A DNA stretch of 64,000 bases, from contig NC_083532.1 in NCBI RefSeq assembly GCF_032362555.1, positions 819,001-883,000 on the forward strand, written 5' to 3'. The notes under the pieces were generated by a model, which saw only the letters and a program-made list of their open reading frames with translations, was not told the origin of the DNA and did no database searches. Both the position numbers and the translations under genes were made by a program. The stretch is from Amyelois transitella (lineage: Eukaryota > Arthropoda > Insecta > Lepidoptera > Pyralidae). Shown here piece by piece: positions 10,970-22,640 of this stretch; position 1 is the first letter of the stretch; every line of letters begins with the position of its first letter.

Positions 10970-11222
10970 CTAGCTGTGCCCGCGACTTCGTCCGCGTGGA
11001 ATAGTTATTTTGGACATTACTGAAGCCCTCAAGGATGAATAATTTTCCCCTTTTTTTCACATTCTCCATTATTTCTTCGCTTCTAATAGTTGCAGCGTGA
11101 TGTTATAATAGCATCAAGCCTTCCGCGATAAATGGTCTATTCAACGCAAAATTTCCTGAGATTAGCACGTTAAAACAAACAAACGAACAAACTCTTCAGC
11201 TTTATAATAAGTATTAGTATAG
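10970..11222 (-). mobile_element. Non-autonomous Helitron, family A
   Basis: In reverse orientation it runs from CTAGCTGTGCCCGCGACTTC to AAGTATTAGTATAGA, the mirror image of the family A ends. Confidence 0.78.
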
Positions 11223-11461
11223 ATTTTTTTAACTAGACGGGATCCCAAAAATCTCGGTATTCCGCGGTATGATATATCTTATCCCGCGGGATCTGATGTA
11301 GATTTGCAAGTAAGACCATTGGTAAGCACTCAAGCTAATTTACATAACTCAGAAAAGAGTCATTGGTCCATGGACGAGGTAGGTTTTGAACCGCGTGCGC
11401 ACACGCATTACCTACTTGCGCATTTTAGCTGGACGCTCTGAAAGACGTACATACCTACATT

Positions 11462-11708
11462 ATAATCACGTCTATATCCCTTGCGGGGTAGACAGAGCCA
11501 ACAGTCTTGAAAAGACTGATAGGCCACGTTCAGCTGTTTGGCTTTATGATGGAATTGAGATTCAAATAGTGACAGGTTGCTAGCCCATCGCCTAAAAGAA
11601 GAATTCCAAGTTTTTATAGCCTATCCCTTAGTCGCCTTTTACGAAATCCATGGGAACGTGATGGAGTGGTCCTATTCTTTTTTTATTGGTGCCGGGAACC
11701 ACACGGCA
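11462..11708 (-). repeat. R1 repeat, near full length
   Basis: A minus copy ending in an intact terminal hairpin. Confidence 0.87.
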
Positions 11709-11927
11709 CTCTGAAAGAATTAGGTCATTTATCCGACCTTTAATAACCTTTAAGTAATTCACACGATTAAGGTGACTATTCTCAAAAAAATCGATTATAA
11801 ATCGAAACATGAGTCTAAATCGAACGCTTTTGGAATACAATTATGAAAATATTCCGAAAATTCAATTTGCCCCGCCCAGTGCTATTGTGCGATATTTAGG
11901 GTCATTATTACATTACATACAATCACG

Positions 11928-12100
11928 TCTTTAGACCTAACGGGGTAAACAGAACCTCAAAAAGACTGGCCACTGTTTGGCTAAATGGAATTGAGATTCA
12001 AATAGTGAAGGTTGCTAGCCCATCGCCTAAAGAAGAATCCTAGGTTTATATACCTATCCTTCAGTCGCCTTTTACGACATTCATGGGAACGAGATGTATT
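11928..12100 (-). repeat. R1 repeat, strongly diverged
   Basis: A minus copy with many small deletions and no hairpin end. Confidence 0.7.
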
Positions 12101-12468
12101 GGTAATATTAGTTTAATCTGGGTAATGTATTTATTTAATTATATAGATATAGTTATCACAACATTGTATCACTTGTGATTCTATGAACGACAAGACTAGG
12201 TACCTATGTGATATGAATAAAGTTGGCAAATGCCAATGACCCGAGTTAAAATAACATTTTACATAACATCGAACATTTGATGTTTGTGTCCATTGTAATA
12301 CATAAAATCACGCGTCTATCCCGGGGGGGTAGGCAGTAGGGGTAACAGTTTTCCACTTACCACAATGCCTGTTTACTTCTTTTGCTTTTTAAATAACTAG
12401 CGCCATTTATAAAACAAGACGAATTTAACGCCATCTACAAAAACAATGTAGAAACTAGAACCACTTAC

Positions 12469-12732
12469 AAAAAACAAGGTGCCGTGTGGTTCCCGGCACC
12501 AATACAAAAAAGAATAGGACCACTAAATCTCTTTCCCATGGATGTCTTAAAAGGCGACTAAGGGATAGGCTTACAAACTTGGGATTCTTTTTTAGGCGAT
12601 GGGCTAGCAACCTGTCACTATTTGAATATCAATTCTATCATTAAGCCAAATAGCTGAACGTGGCCATTCAGTCTACCCCGCAAGGGATAAAGACGTGACC
12701 ATATGTATGTATGTATCTATGTAAAAAAACAA
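12469..12732 (+). repeat. R1 repeat with target-site duplication
   Basis: The copy (12478-12722) is flanked by AAAAAACAA at 12469-12477 and 12724-12732. It has inserted into an older repeat whose halves read CCACTTACAAAA on the left and GCGACGAATTGGGAGCCACC further right. Confidence 0.85.
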
Positions 12733-12995
12733 CGAATGAAACGGCACCTAGTTGCAAAAAGCGACGAATTGGGAGCCACCTTCATAAGAATAAAGGTTTT
12801 TTGCAAATACCACGGGAACTATGGTATTTACTGGGATGAAAAGTACCCTATGTTCTTCTCCAGACTCTTAATTATAAATACGTGGATTATTCAAGAAGAT
12901 TAATTCAGAAGATAACCCGCGAAGAGGTAACAAACAAACATATGATCTTAATTTCGCATTAATTATAAATAGCTGGGATTTTTAAGTGCATAAAA

Positions 12996-13096
12996 TATTG
13001 AGTCGGAGGTTGTATATATGCTCCAATCCGTGAAATCTTTGCTTGCGCGATTTAGATTGCCTGTTGTGACCTTGTGGCGTTGAGATGTCGCCACAG
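12996..13096 (-). mobile_element. Truncated LTR of the TGTGGCGACATCT family
   Basis: On the minus strand it begins TGTGGCGACATCT and reaches a TATATACAACCTCCGAC promoter-like block. Related LTR-like pieces lie at 20068-20575, 26004-26215 and 26866-27110. Confidence 0.55.
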
Positions 13097-13120
13097 TTTC
13101 GGTTGAAATTTTAAACAATC

Positions 13121-13381
13121 TACATACATACATACAGATGGTCACGTCTATATCCCTTGCGAGGTAGACAGAGCCAACAGTCTTGAAAAGACTGAATGGC
13201 CACGTTCAGCTATTTGGCTTAATGATAAAATTGAGATTCAAATAGTGACAGATTGTTAGCCCATCGCCTAAAAAAGAATCCCAAGTTTGTAAGCCGAGCT
13301 TAGTCGCCTTTTACGACATCCATGGGAAAGAGATGAAGTGGTCCTTTTCTTTTTTGTATTGGTACCGGGAACCACACGGCA
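13121..13381 (-). repeat. R1 repeat, full length
   Basis: A minus copy from the CATACATACATA tail to the GGGAACCACACGGCA hairpin end. It sits directly behind the LTR fragment. Confidence 0.87.
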
Positions 13382-13594
13382 ACAATCAAACAAATTTAAA
13401 TCAAACAATCTTGTTGCCAATAATGATGGGTACCTATTACTGAAGTCTAAATAACATACAATAATCTACTACCTATGTAACACTGTACATGAATTGTAAA
13501 TGGCAACACTGTAAGTTTCTTTTTTTTGCGGTAGTATATTTTTTTATTTTAATCCATAGATTTTATAGTATGCCTTTTTACGTTATTTGATATA

Positions 13595-14140
13595 CAGTAA
13601 AAGCTCCCTATTCGCGCTTCCGTCATTCGCGTTTTCACTATTCGCGGTTTAAAAAAATGCAACCCAATTTATTTATTCGCGGCTTAAAATTTCTTTATTC
13701 GCGGATCTAAAATTTCATACAAAATTCCAATAGGTGTTTAAGGCAATATCTTTTGCAAGTGCCGTCTAATGGTACCGCCGAGCACTTTGACCTAAGCCGC
13801 CTTTGTCACATTTGCCGCAAACACCGCGGTTGGCGTTTTTGAAAATGTAAACAAACAGAAGAAAGCAACCTTATTTCTGAAACAATAAAGTAAAGTTGCT
13901 GTTCCGTTCTTTGGTAAAAGCCGCTTTGCCTATTTTATTGTTATATCTTTCACATTCGTTACTTAAAATTGTGATCGAGTAACACATCTCTACTGCTCTC
14001 TTCGTTCTTCGTAATTAATAATGTTAACTAAAAAAATTTAAAAAGCGTGTTTTCTACACGAAAAAAATCTGTGTTACTGCTTAAAGTGAAAATAGAAATG
14101 CTGGATCGTTTACGCCTTGGAGAGTATCTAGGAATGCTCG
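13595..14140 (+). mobile_element. 5' fragment of a pogo/Tigger-like DNA transposon
   Basis: At a TA dinucleotide (13593-13594) a CAGTAAAAGCTCCCTATTCG terminus begins. It carries several ATTCGCG repeats, as in terminal regions of Tigger/pogo elements. About 450 bases further in, 14042-14140 encodes a piece resembling the CENP-B-type N-terminal helix-turn-helix. No matching right end is visible before another repeat begins near 14140, so the element is truncated. Confidence 0.5.
14042..14140 (+). pseudogene. Remnant of a CENP-B/Tigger transposase N-terminus
   Basis: The frame reads STRKKSVLLLKVKIEMLDRL and then RLGE. This resembles the first helix-turn-helix helix of pogo/Tigger transposases (a K-x-K-x-E-x-L-D-R-L-x-x-GE pattern). 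A TAA lies just upstream and the frame leaves the homology after about 30 residues, so it cannot be functional. The match is short and from memory; a chance match is possible. Confidence 0.4.
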
Positions 14141-14469
14141 CGCGAATTTAACGCCATCACAAAAGAATATCTGCAGATTTTTCATAAATTCCACGGGAAC
14201 TATATTTTTATAGGTGTAAGGTTCCCTTCGTCCTTTTCCAGTCTCTTACTAAAATAAATAAAAGCAAGATTTCAAGAAGATTGGTTCGGGAGTTATAGCA
14301 CATGGAGATAATAAACAAACTTACAATATTAGTTCGCATTTACAATATTAGTTAAGATAAAGCATACCTACTATACCAATAAATTTAAATAAAAAATATC
14401 TTACTTACCTTGTAAACTCACTTTATTAAATACGTTGTTTAAACTACATACTAACCTAGTGAGTTCTTA

Positions 14470-14720
14470 CATATATACATACATATGGTCACGTCTATAT
14501 CCCTTGTGGGGTAGACAGAGCCAACAGTCTTAAAAAGACTGAATGGCCACGTTCAGCTGTTTGGCTTAATGATAGAATTGAGATTCAAATTTACTAACCC
14601 ATCGCCTAAAAAAGAATCCCAAGTTTGTAAGCCTATCCCTTGGTCGCCTTTTACGACATCCATGGAAAAGAGATGGAGTGGTCTTATTCTTCTTTGTATT
14701 GGTGCCGGGAATCACACGGC
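14470..14720 (-). repeat. R1 repeat, near full length
   Basis: A minus copy with a small deletion in the AGTGACAGGTTGC block and an intact hairpin end. Confidence 0.85.
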
Positions 14721-15059
14721 GTTCTTACTTGAAAATAATGGCAATAATAATCCCAAAAAATTACTTAGACAGTATAATGGAACCTCTTATTCTGATACAA
14801 GTCACGTCACGCATCCCATCTCAACGTAGGTATTCTGAAACCAGATAGATAGATACTAGGAAATTTATAACATTGCACAGAGATATATGTGCGAAAGTAA
14901 CCTCTAACGTTCTTTCTGTCTGTTTCCGCCTTTGAATTAGATCCACTCCATTTCTTTTTGGGGATTTTTTGGGTTATTACAGTTGAGGGTCGACTTCCGC
15001 AATGTATGCAATGTCGATTCGTGATAAAACCCGACTTACCCATCCAGGAAAATAATTAT

Positions 15060-15621
15060 AGTGCGCAAGGTTCCTTTCCAGAGAGGTAGTAATTTGAATT
15101 TCCTATTAATTATTGGCAAAATTTTTAATAATGGAAATGGAAAGAGAATTTCCTACGAGATTGTATTTCCTAATCTCTTCGTAACCCACCTCATTTTCTG
15201 CATTTTCAAAAGTCTTAAATAATATTTTCTGAAATCCGTATTAGAATCTACTAGTGTGAGTCTTAAAAATCCACTTGTTATATAAATACTCAAATAAATT
15301 CTTTATTTGTGTAAATATGGAAACATAAGGTGGTAACAAATGAAAAGTATAATACAACACATCAGCCTGTTTTTTTTTTCAAACTTATACAATCCTAATT
15401 TGCATGGCCGTAATTTTTGTGAACTCTATGTTGAAGTTGTATAAAAATAAGTAATTTCTACCATTGTTTTATTTTTTTTTGGTAACTAATACATGGTAAC
15501 TCTAATGTCAAACGTCAAACACTGTTTATCAATCACTGCAGTGAATCGAGTTTACTGTGATTTCTCATAATATACGCAGTTTTCTACACAAATGAAGCCG
15601 CAAATAGCGTAAAACAAAACA
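15060..15621. other. Upstream region of the zinc finger gene
   Basis: Unique-looking AT-rich DNA with no repeat copy recognised. It should contain the promoter and 5' UTR. No firm TATA box or initiator could be assigned. Confidence 0.4.
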
Positions 15622-17265
15622 ATGACGTCTAAAGACGAGACATTTTGTCGTTTATGCGCCGAACCGACGCCTTTGGAACAACTTATTACCACAAGTTGTC
15701 CAGTCGGAGAAAACGCTAAAATATCTATGAAAATGCTATGGATTAACATAGATACCACCAATAATTTACCAACTACAATATGTTTTTCATGTTTCGACTT
15801 ATTGGAGAGAACGTGGAAGTTCCTACACGATGTTAGAACTGCACAAGAAAAATTGCTTAAAATCTTTTCTAAGAATGAAACACCAATTGAAATTAAGACT
15901 GATGAAGCTGAAAACATTGGTAAACCAGTTGACAAAAACTGGGAAGAGTTTCAGAAGCCCAAAGTGGAGGTAAAAGACGAGAATTCTGTTCAAAATGTGC
16001 AAATAATCACAGTGGATCCAAACACTATTTTGGATGTTGATGTAAACTTAGTTAAGTGTGAAAATGTGAGTGACTTGGACACTTTTAACGATGATTTGGG
16101 GGGTTTCGACTCCGCAGACAGTGATTTACCTTTAACGCTGGCTGTAAAGAAGAAAAAAATGAAGAAAAAGTCAAAGAGAAAGAATTTAAATAACGAAGAA
16201 CCAGTCTGCTTGGATTCAGCTTCAATATGGAATGCACCACTTAATGTCAACACTTTGGATGCGCCCATGACCTGGGAAGAATACACATGGCGTTGTGCAA
16301 GTTGCGATGCCCAGTGTAAGAATATTTCTTCGCTACGACTCCACTCTCTGCAAATCCATTCGTGTTGCTGCACCTTCAAATGCGTAGACTGTGACAAAGT
16401 TATAAATAACTACAGAACGTTTATAAACCACGTGCGGACACACAAAAAGTCTTTGCGGTACTGCTGTGAATTCTGCAATAAGAGATATATGCGTTCTGCT
16501 TATATCAAAAAGCATATAAACAGCGAACATGGAGAATCTTACTTAACAATGTGCGGGAACTGCGGTGCGGTTTTCGAGACATTAGAAGAGTTGAAGGACC
16601 ACATGCTGTTGTATTCTAAAGGTTTGAGAAAACGGACAGTCAAACAAGAAAATATAGAGTCCGAATTGAAATGCGAACATTGCGGTAAAGAGTTTAAATC
16701 ACGAAGCAATTTGCTCCAGCACAAATTGGTCCACACAGAACGCACTAGACAGTTCTCATGTCACGTCTGTGGTAAAATGTTCTTCACCAAAGGTACTTTG
16801 AGTACTCATATGATGACTCACGAAGACACAAAGCCTTTTAAATGCGAATTTTGCCCAATGGCATTCCGTGCTAGAGGTAACCTACAATCTCATATAAGTC
16901 TTCACTCCGGAGCGAAGCCATTTGTCTGTGAACAGTGCGGTAAGAGTTTCAGAGTGAAACGTCATTTGAAATCTCATTCGATTGTTCACACGGACCTTAT
17001 GCCGTACGTCTGTGAATATTGCAACAAAGCCTTCCGATTCAAAACTAGGTTAAATCTACATCTCCGACAGCATACAGGTGCTAAACCATACACTTGCTTA
17101 TTCTGCCAGCGTGACTTCACAAATGGATCTAATTTTAAGAAACATATGAGGCGGAGACATAATATTGACACGTCCAAAAAGAGGTATAATAATATTGTTG
17201 ATGAACCGAACTCCTTGGGTGATCAGAATTCAATCAATGATCAGAATTCTGATGATATGCATTAG
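15622..17265 (+). CDS. ZAD-C2H2 zinc finger transcription factor
   Basis: An intronless 547-residue frame. The N-terminus is a zinc-finger-associated domain (ZAD), with paired cysteines at C9/C12 and C54/C57. In insects this module mediates dimerisation. An acidic linker follows, with a lysine-rich stretch at about 175-187 (KKKKMKKKSKRK) that could serve nuclear import. From residue 223 to about 513 there are ten C2H2 units. The fourth (CGNCGAVFETLEELKDH) lacks its last histidine, so nine look able to bind zinc. Linkers between fingers 6 and 10 are close to the TGEKP type (HSGAKPF, HTGAKPY), typical of DNA binding. The C-terminal tail is polar and contains a short duplicated DQNS motif. ZAD fingers form one of the largest fast-expanding insect transcription factor families, so no specific orthologue or target can be named. 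Confidence 0.93.
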   Translation: MTSKDETFCRLCAEPTPLEQLITTSCPVGENAKISMKMLWINIDTTNNLPTTICFSCFDLLERTWKFLHDVRTAQEKLLKIFSKNETPIEIKTDEAENIGKPVDKNWEEFQKPKVEVKDENSVQNVQIITVDPNTILDVDVNLVKCENVSDLDTFNDDLGGFDSADSDLPLTLAVKKKKMKKKSKRKNLNNEEPVCLDSASIWNAPLNVNTLDAPMTWEEYTWRCASCDAQCKNISSLRLHSLQIHSCCCTFKCVDCDKVINNYRTFINHVRTHKKSLRYCCEFCNKRYMRSAYIKKHINSEHGESYLTMCGNCGAVFETLEELKDHMLLYSKGLRKRTVKQENIESELKCEHCGKEFKSRSNLLQHKLVHTERTRQFSCHVCGKMFFTKGTLSTHMMTHEDTKPFKCEFCPMAFRARGNLQSHISLHSGAKPFVCEQCGKSFRVKRHLKSHSIVHTDLMPYVCEYCNKAFRFKTRLNLHLRQHTGAKPYTCLFCQRDFTNGSNFKKHMRRRHNIDTSKKRYNNIVDEPNSLGDQNSINDQNSDDMH

Positions 17266-17440
17266 TTTCAGTGTTGTTTAAGTGATATATAGTCCATTTT
17301 TTTAAATTATTTCATTTTGGTACTATTTTTCTTGAAATGTACATTTTAAAATTAATTTATAGTTATTGAAAACATAAAGAACAGATACCACGATGTACTT
17401 TTGCTTATAAAACATACTTTAAGTGTATCTCTATACATAT

Positions 17441-17540
17441 ATAGTGTCTATCCCTTGCGGAGTAGACAGAGCCAACAGTCTGGAAAAGGCTGAAAGGCCA
17501 CGTTCAGCTGTATGACTTTATGATGGAACCGAGATTTAAA
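17441..17540 (-). repeat. R1 repeat, tail part only
   Basis: A minus fragment about 175 bases beyond the zinc finger stop codon. It may lie within that gene's 3' UTR, since no AATAAA precedes it. Confidence 0.7.
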
Positions 17541-18045
17541 TACACACATATTTATTGTATTTATATTAATTAAAATTTATTTCAAATTCAAAATTATTAT
17601 TTTTATTAATTACTTAAAACTAAGTTTTCTGCCGCTTCCAAGGCGTCAGTGCAGATGAAGCGGTAACAAACTGCACTGCAGCATTTTCTTTAACAACGTC
17701 AACTTCAACTTCTTTAATAAAAAAAAAATATATCTTTTATTAATAGTTACTGAAAGTAGTAACTGAAACAATTCAGTAAAAACTCTTAAAAAATTAAGGT
17801 GGTCGATAAAAATAACGACAAACGCACATATATTTATTTAATACATATATTTAATTTGGTATATAAGTACATTATTATACGGTATATAATAAATTATTTT
17901 TGTTTTTAAGCAATAAAAACTATTTTATGATTATGAAGAATATCTATATCGAATGAAAAAAAACATATTTTTTTAATCATTTTCAATAAAATATTCCTAT
18001 TAATCGGAACGCACATGCGCATTATCTATGCACTGTACATATATC
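17541..18045. other. AT-rich spacer with one repeat scrap
   Basis: At 17620-17712 a CCGCTTCCAAGGCGTC ... CACTGCAGCATTTTC block matches the R4-related repeat at 8310-8390. The rest is AT-rich with no recognised feature. Confidence 0.5.
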
Positions 18046-18468
18046 ACGTCCTCATACGGGGTAGACAGAGCCAATTGTCTCAAAATCACTGGAAAGCCAC
18101 TTACAGCTGGATGGCTTATAAATAAAATTGAGATTCTAATAGCGACAGATGAACTAATTCTTAGCGAATTTATCCTTGAACACATATTTTCTAATCGATA
18201 TGGGCGCGGCGGTTCGAATCTTGACCCTACCAGTCACACGTGACTGATCACAACTCATACGCAACCATATAACAAAGTTATACGTAAACAAGATACATAC
18301 ATACATATAGTCACGTCTATATCCCTTACGGGGTAGACAGAGCCAATAGTCCCGAAAAGACTGAATGGCCACGTTCAGCTGCTCGAAGAATCCCAAGTTT
18401 GAAAGCCTATCCCTTAGTCGCCTTTTACGACATCCATGGGAAAGAGATGGAGTGGTCCTATTCTTTTT
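18046..18468 (-). repeat. Two R1 minus copies in a row
   Basis: A diverged tail fragment (18046-18148) and a longer copy (18290-18468). The longer one lacks the middle block and stops before the hairpin end, where unrelated sequence begins. Confidence 0.78.
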
Positions 18469-18516
18469 TAAAAGCTTTTATTTAGTTTTTATTATTGGTG
18501 CATTATAATTTGTTGC

Positions 18517-18653
18517 AGCGTGATGATAAATTGCCTAAAGCATCCCTCGATAAAAAAAAATCCAAAAAGAATTTTTCAATTAGAACCAGTAGTTCCTAAG
18601 ATTAGGGCGTTCAAACAAACAAACTCTTCAGCTTTATAATATTAGTATAGATA
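18517..18653 (-). mobile_element. Helitron family A, truncated
   Basis: Only the 5'-terminal half remains, ending TTAGTATAGATA on the plus strand. The CTAG end is missing. Confidence 0.65.
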
Positions 18654-18779
18654 AAAAGATATGTAACAAAATAGTATAGATAAATATAACAAAAAACAGA
18701 AAACAGTCATTGGATTTAGAAGAATATGTACAATGGCGGACTTATTCCAATCGGGATTTCTTCCAGTCAACCAAAATAT

Positions 18780-18853
18780 TAAGAATTCTTGTAGGCGATG
18801 AGCTAGCAACCTGTCACTATTTGAATCTCAATTCCATCATTTAGCTATACAGC
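18780..18853 (+). repeat. R1 repeat fragment
   Basis: The central GCGATGAGCTAGCAACCTGT block only. Confidence 0.7.
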
Positions 18854-19023
18854 GGTGGTCAATTTTAGTTTATTCTACGAAAAATTGTAAATTTTATAAT
18901 ATGTAAATAAATCAATACATGTATAACTACACACTAGTTATTATAAGTATAAAATAAATCAGCCTGACAAGAAAATATATTTTGAGTAATATCTTAACGA
19001 TTTTTTTTTACTTAACATATCAT

Positions 19024-19281
19024 ACACATACATACATATTGTCACGTCTATATCCCTTGCGGGGTAGACAGAGCCAACAGTCTTGAAAAGACTGAATGGC
19101 CACGTTCAGCTATTATGCTTTATGATAGAATTGAGATTCAAATAGTGACAGGTTGCTAGCCCATCGCCTAAAAAAAGAATCCCAATTTTGTAAGCCTATA
19201 TCTTAGTCGCCTTTTACGACATCCATGGGAAAGAGATGGAGTGGTCCTATTCTTTTTTCATTGGTGCCGGGAACCACACGG
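19024..19281 (-). repeat. R1 repeat, full length
   Basis: A minus copy from the CATACATACATA tail to the intact hairpin end. Confidence 0.88.
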
Positions 19282-19379
19282 CATTTAACATTCCTATTTT
19301 CTATATAGTCATGATCCTCGGCGTTGGAACCCTGGGTTCGACCTCCGCGATCTCTAAACGAACCTCAAATTGGATCATG

Positions 19380-19581
19380 GTACATACATACATACATAAA
19401 TCACCCGGTGTGTGCGTGAATGAATGTGTCATTTCCCTGAGCAGCCTTTTACGACATCCATGGGAAAGAGATTCTAAATTCTAAATTCCCCTCCGGGAAA
19501 GAGGCGTGATTTTATGTATGTATGTATGTATGGGAAAGAGATGGATTGGTCCTATTCTCAAGTGGCGGGCACCACACGGCA
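19380..19581. repeat. Mosaic of R1 pieces and microsatellite
   Basis: R1 pieces with CGACATCCATGGGAAAGAG occur twice, separated by a (TATG)n tract. The second ends at a diverged hairpin (GGGCACCACACGGCAC). Confidence 0.65.
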
Positions 19582-19769
19582 CCCGTTCATACAGTTGCGA
19601 TAACAACTTTCCATGAGGCGAGTAGACTGAAGACTTTAAAAAAACCTTTTTGTTACAGTCCTGTGAGATTCGAACCGTGAACCTTACAATAGTACTGTAT
19701 TCGGAGCGTAAATATGTATCATGTTACCTCTATTCGCTAACTACATGCTAATTTTAAACCTTTGCGTGT

Positions 19770-20028
19770 CCGTGTGGTTCCCGGCACCAATACAAAAAGA
19801 ATAGGACCACTCCATCTCTTTCCCATGGATGTCGTAAAAGGCGACTAAGGGATAGGCTTACAAACTTGGGATTCTTTTCTAGGCGATGGGTTAGCAACCT
19901 GTCACTATTTGTATCTCAATTCTATCATTAAGCCAAATAGCTGAACGTGGCCATTCAGTCTTTTCAAGACTGTTGGCTCTGTCTACCCCTTAAGGGATAT
20001 AGACGTGACCATATGTATGTATGTATGT
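19770..20028 (+). repeat. R1 repeat, full length
   Basis: Complete apart from one changed base pair in the hairpin (GTGTCCGTGTGG). Ends (TATG)n. Confidence 0.87.
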
Positions 20029-20067
20029 TTAAACCTCTGCAAACTTTTTACATACTTACATATATCT

Positions 20068-20575
20068 AGCGGGAGAGATGATTTGTCTCGACCGCCACCA
20101 AAGGGATGATCTTCCGCCAGGCTAGATGTAATGCCTGGGTAACCGAGCCGTGTGGTTCCCGGCACCAATAAAAAAAGAATAGGACCACTCCATCTCGTTC
20201 CCATGAATGTTGTAAAAGGCGACTAAGGGATATATGCTTATAAACTTTGGATTCTTCTTTTAGGAGACGGGCTAGCAATTTCACTGTCACTATTGGAATC
20301 TCAATTCTATCATTAAGCCAAATAGCTCAATGTGGCTGTAATCAGTCTTTTCAAGACTGTTGGCTCTATCTACCCCGCAAGCGATATACAGACGTCATAA
20401 TATGTATGTATGTAACCGCGGCTCCGACGATGTTGTGTCGGAGGTTATATATATGCTCCAATCCGTGAAATCTTTGCTTGCGCGATTTAGACTTTTCGTT
20501 GCTATTGACTGATAGCGTCGCGTGATTCTGTTTTTGTGGCTTGTGGCGTATAGATGTCGCTACAAGGGGTTAGGT
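20068..20575 (-). mobile_element. LTR-like element of the TGTGGCGACATCT family, split by an R1 insertion
   Basis: The right part (20419-20575) reads on the minus strand TGTAGCGACATCTATACGCC and reaches a TATATAACCTCCGAC block. The left part (20068-20138) carries the GACCGCCACCAAAGGGATGA block. In the copy at 26866-27110 the two parts are contiguous. I infer a solo LTR, but no internal genes were seen. Confidence 0.5.
20139..20418 (+). repeat. R1 repeat with target-site duplication
   Basis: The copy (20146-20411) is flanked by GTAACCG at 20139-20145 and 20412-20418. The intact version of the target, at about 26937 (GGGGAACCGCG), shows the state before insertion. Confidence 0.85.
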
Positions 20576-20659
20576 TTACATGCAAAGGTTGCCGAGGTCA
20601 GGTGGAATTGGTCATTTGGAATGGTATTTTATGGGCATGATGAATAAAGAACCTTTCTT

Positions 20660-20800
20660 TTATTGGCCTGGGTCTTGAATGTTTATCTATGTAAGTATTT
20701 ATTATAAAATATAGTATCGTTGAGTTAGCATCTCGTAACACAAGTCTCGTACTTCGAGGCTAACTCAATCAGTGTAATTTGTCCCTTATATATTTATTTT
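20660..20800 (+). mobile_element. tRNA-derived SINE, 5'-truncated
   Basis: Only the body and tail are present (TGGCCTGGGTCTTGAATG to TTTGTCCC and TTTATTTTATTT). Confidence 0.7.
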
Positions 20801-21039
20801 ATTTTATTTATTTTGCAATCACAAGTAAGAGAATATTTAGTAGTCCCTACCTAGATGTGTTCGTCAAGTTTTTATTTATTGCTTTTCTAGTTTATACTGC
20901 GTAGAGAATGTAAACGCGTATCTTAGATCGACGGGGCATAGACTAAATAAACAATAGAATGGACATATAACAAAATTTTGTGGTTCTAAGCCTGCCTATT
21001 TATATTGGAAAACAATGTTACGCTCCATAGACAGTCATA

Positions 21040-21310
21040 AGACTATCCTTTACGGGGTCGATAGAGCTAAAGTCTCGAACGCCAGGTTGAACTGGATGAT
21101 AGAATTGTAGAATTATGAATCAGATAATGACAGGTCGCAAACCGATCGCCTTAGAATAATCGTCCAAAATGCCACAGTGCAGTTTGTTCCGCCGCTTCTT
21201 CTACACATGCGCTTTGGAAGCGGTAGTAGATATAATTAGAATTAAGTGATGCGACGTCAATAAATGATACCTTGTATCCAATTTTGAAAATAAATCTATT
21301 TTATTCTAAT
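21040..21310 (-). repeat. Diverged R1 fragment and R4 repeat, both reversed
   Basis: 21040-21165 is an old R1 piece. 21165-21310 is the R4 repeat in reverse (TTCTTCTACACATGCGCTTT to AAATAAATCTATTTTATTCT). Confidence 0.7.
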
Positions 21311-21671
21311 TTCAAGTTTATAAGCGCGGAAAGAAATGCAGCTGGCACTCACAATTTTTTTTCTTCAGTACCAGCCAAGCCGCTGTGTTTGGTAAACTGG
21401 TGCCAATGCTAACTACCCAGGGAATCTTTTAAGGTTCACCAGTATTAAGATACAAAATGTTCACTTTGAATTTCTTCCTCCTAGCGTTAATTCCTGTTAT
21501 AACCTCACCTCTTTGAAAAGATTTCCGGGGTGTGTTTTTTTCGACCATGACCCTGGATGGGATAAGTCAGGTTTCCACACGAATCGACTCCCGCCTGACC
21601 TCGTACGACCTTTTCAGGGGAACCTAACCCATATCATGATCATGCTTAAAACGTGTGCATTTTCTTCATCA

Positions 21672-21934
21672 GTGCCGTGTGGTTCCCGGCACCAATACCA
21701 AAAAGAATGGGACCACTCCATCTCTTTCCCATGGATGTCGTAAAAGGCGACTAAGGGATAGGCTTACATACTTGGGATTCTTTATTAGGCGATGGGCTAG
21801 CAATCTGTCACTATTTGAATCTCAATTCTATTTTAAAGCCAAATAGGTGAACGTGGCCTATCAGTCTCTACAAGACTGTTGGCTCTGTCTACCCCGCAAG
21901 GGATATAGACGTGATTATTTGTATGTATGTATGT
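21672..21934 (+). repeat. R1 repeat, full length
   Basis: Complete copy with a (TATG)n tail. CATCA flanks both ends and may be a short target-site duplication. Confidence 0.87.
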
Positions 21935-22470
21935 TTCTACATCACTATTCTTTGGACACTGTGTCGCAGTTACGCACGCGATGGCCATTCAGTTTGAAGA
22001 TGCACAGGAGATTATGTTAGGAAATATCTTCAGATGCAAAACTGAGGTAACTAGGTACTTATGTAGGAAATTCTCAAAAGTACCAATGATTGAATAAAAA
22101 TTTATTGAATTGAATGTCATTTATTTAATTGTTTCGTGTTTATTTATATAAGTATTAGCATGTATCTTTAGTTTAATATGTTAAACGATATTTATGCACA
22201 CGCCATATCGCATTCTCATCTCTCCTCTCATTGGTCTACTGGAAGAGATTTCTTTTAAAATAACCTTTGTAATAGAATTACTGTAATAAATGCTCCTGTA
22301 TATAATTTTGAATAAATTAAAAAAAATTATTATATATTATTAATTAAATTTATTATTATAAATTATTATTTATTTAATTAAAAATTTTAAATAAATAAAT
22401 AAATGATTATTTCGAAAGTTACGTACATTAGTTTGAATACTAACCGTCGTGAAGTTACCTGCACGTTCAG
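21935..22470. other. AT-rich spacer
   Basis: TAATTAAATTTATT-type low-complexity sequence at 22310-22410. No recognised feature. Confidence 0.5.
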
Positions 22471-22474
22471 GCAA

Positions 22475-22640
22475 CTGGATGAGTAACCGCATGGTCGATA
22501 CAATACGGGTTAGGTTCCCCTGCAAAGGTTGCTGAGGTTAGATGGGAGTCGCTTCGTGTAAAAACCTGACTCACCCAATCCAGGATCCATGGTCAAAGGC
22601 ATACCCCGGGCTCCTCTCCAGAGTGGTGAGGATGCAACCG
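22475..22640 (+). repeat. Dispersed GGTTCCCCTGCAAAGGTTGC repeat
   Basis: The same family as at 6890-7290 and 44690-44910, ending CCCCGGGCTCCTCTCCAGAG. Confidence 0.7.

Noticed and set aside
15990..16397. Minus-strand frame of 135 codons opposite the zinc finger gene
   Set aside because: It lies entirely within the ZAD-C2H2 coding sequence, which has strong domain support.
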